DNA from: ARS1285 sp039796495
GTDB lineage: Archaea > Nanobdellota > Nanobdellia > Pacearchaeales > GW2011-AR1
Assembly: GCA_039796495.1 (NCBI GenBank)
Contig: JBDKJQ010000046.1
Span: 1 to 12,628 of the forward strand
DNA length: 12,628 nt
Direction: 5' to 3'
Part shown: positions 12,350-12,628 of the stretch, in pieces
Layout of the letters: each line of letters starts with the position of its first letter
Numbering within the stretch: position 1 is the first letter of the stretch
Notes under the pieces: generated by a model
What the model saw: only the letters and a program-made list of their open reading frames with translations
Databases searched by the model: none
Told to the model about the DNA's origin: nothing
Position numbers and translations under genes: made by a program

Positions 12350-12628
12350 ATGTCAAACGTAAAACGATGTCCTGAATGTGGAAGCACCAGTCTTACATGG
12401 GATGAACAATTAGGAGAAGTGTTCTGTAACGATTGCGGAACAGTTATCGAAGAAAAGATGGTTGATACTAGCCAAGAACTACAGGGAAGTTTTGATTCTG
12501 GAGAAAAAAAGGGTAGGGGCGGTGCACCATTGTCTATGCAAAAATTCGACAAAGGTCTAACAACCAATGTTGGAGAAGTCTCTGATATCTACAAATTAGA
12601 TTCAAGTTCAACCAGAAAATTCCTTAGA
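12350..12628 (+). CDS. tfb: Transcription initiation factor TFB (TFIIB homologue), 3' end beyond window
   Basis: TFB binds the TBP-TATA complex and recruits archaeal RNA polymerase. The 93 codons in the window cover the N-terminal part only. A zinc ribbon has C7-x2-C10 and C26-x2-C29 (CPEC...CNDC), followed by the short VIEEKMVDTSQEL linker (32-44). The B-reader/linker region follows as GGAPLSMQKFDKGLTTNVG (57-75), matching the G-AP-(T/S)---D-GL-T-IG signature of TFB. The start of the core domain follows. The reading frame is open to the end of the window, so the gene is cut by the window, not truncated in nature. Two TATA boxes precede it. Confidence 0.92.
   Translation, partial: MSNVKRCPECGSTSLTWDEQLGEVFCNDCGTVIEEKMVDTSQELQGSFDSGEKKGRGGAPLSMQKFDKGLTTNVGEVSDIYKLDSSSTRKFLR

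Noticed and set aside
1..12628. CRISPR array, riboswitch or rRNA
   Set aside because: No regularly spaced repeats, recognisable aptamer core or rRNA segment was found on either strand by reading.

Overview
This AT-rich window looks like a chromosomal segment of an archaeon, most likely a DPANN lineage (Woesearchaeota/Pacearchaeota-like). It encodes an archaeal-type AspRS, ribosomal protein eS8 and the start of transcription factor TFB. Genes are packed tightly. Nearly every first gene has a TATA-like box centred about 24-26 bases before its ATG, as expected for leaderless archaeal transcripts. Genes of the one clear multi-gene operon on the minus strand instead carry strong GGAGG Shine-Dalgarno sequences. 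The taxonomic call is inference from gene content and style.

Layout. Positions 1-585 hold an IS200/IS605-family element with one Y1 (HUH) transposase on the minus strand and hairpins at both ends. A small unrecognised ORF (588-974) starts at the element's edge. Next come aspS (1015-2295) and a secreted or membrane-anchored, sequon-rich protein (2343-3194). A minus-strand gene (3244-3948) resembles tRNA-dependent cyclodipeptide synthases (CDPS), and a GNAT acetyltransferase (4036-4476) is divergent from it. A gatC - unknown gene - gatA cluster follows (4531-6478). A nucleoside-deoxyribosyltransferase-like protein (6479-7042, minus) and a Trm9-like tRNA methyltransferase (7093-7782, plus) appear to share one palindromic TATA box. 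A small unknown ORF (7822-8154) abuts hisS end to end.

The minus-strand operon runs GNAT-like protein (10195-10962), aspartoacylase-like deacylase (9305-10198), hisS (8155-9315), and lies just downstream of a tRNA-His(GTG) gene (11062-11133). The right end carries an unknown minus-strand gene (11333-11764), eS8 (11860-12228) and the 5' part of tfb (12350 to the window end).

How it fits together. The window is dominated by tRNA charging and modification. The AspRS has the His/Pro pair associated with non-discriminating enzymes, so it would make Asp-tRNA(Asn). GatC and GatA, encoded 2 kb away, belong to the GatCAB amidotransferase that would convert it to Asn-tRNA(Asn); gatB is not in the window. 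HisRS and tRNA-His lie close together, and both show unusual positions. A Trm9-like enzyme would act on wobble uridines. The CDPS-like protein, if active, would divert aminoacyl-tRNAs from translation into cyclic dipeptides; it is the most noteworthy candidate here.
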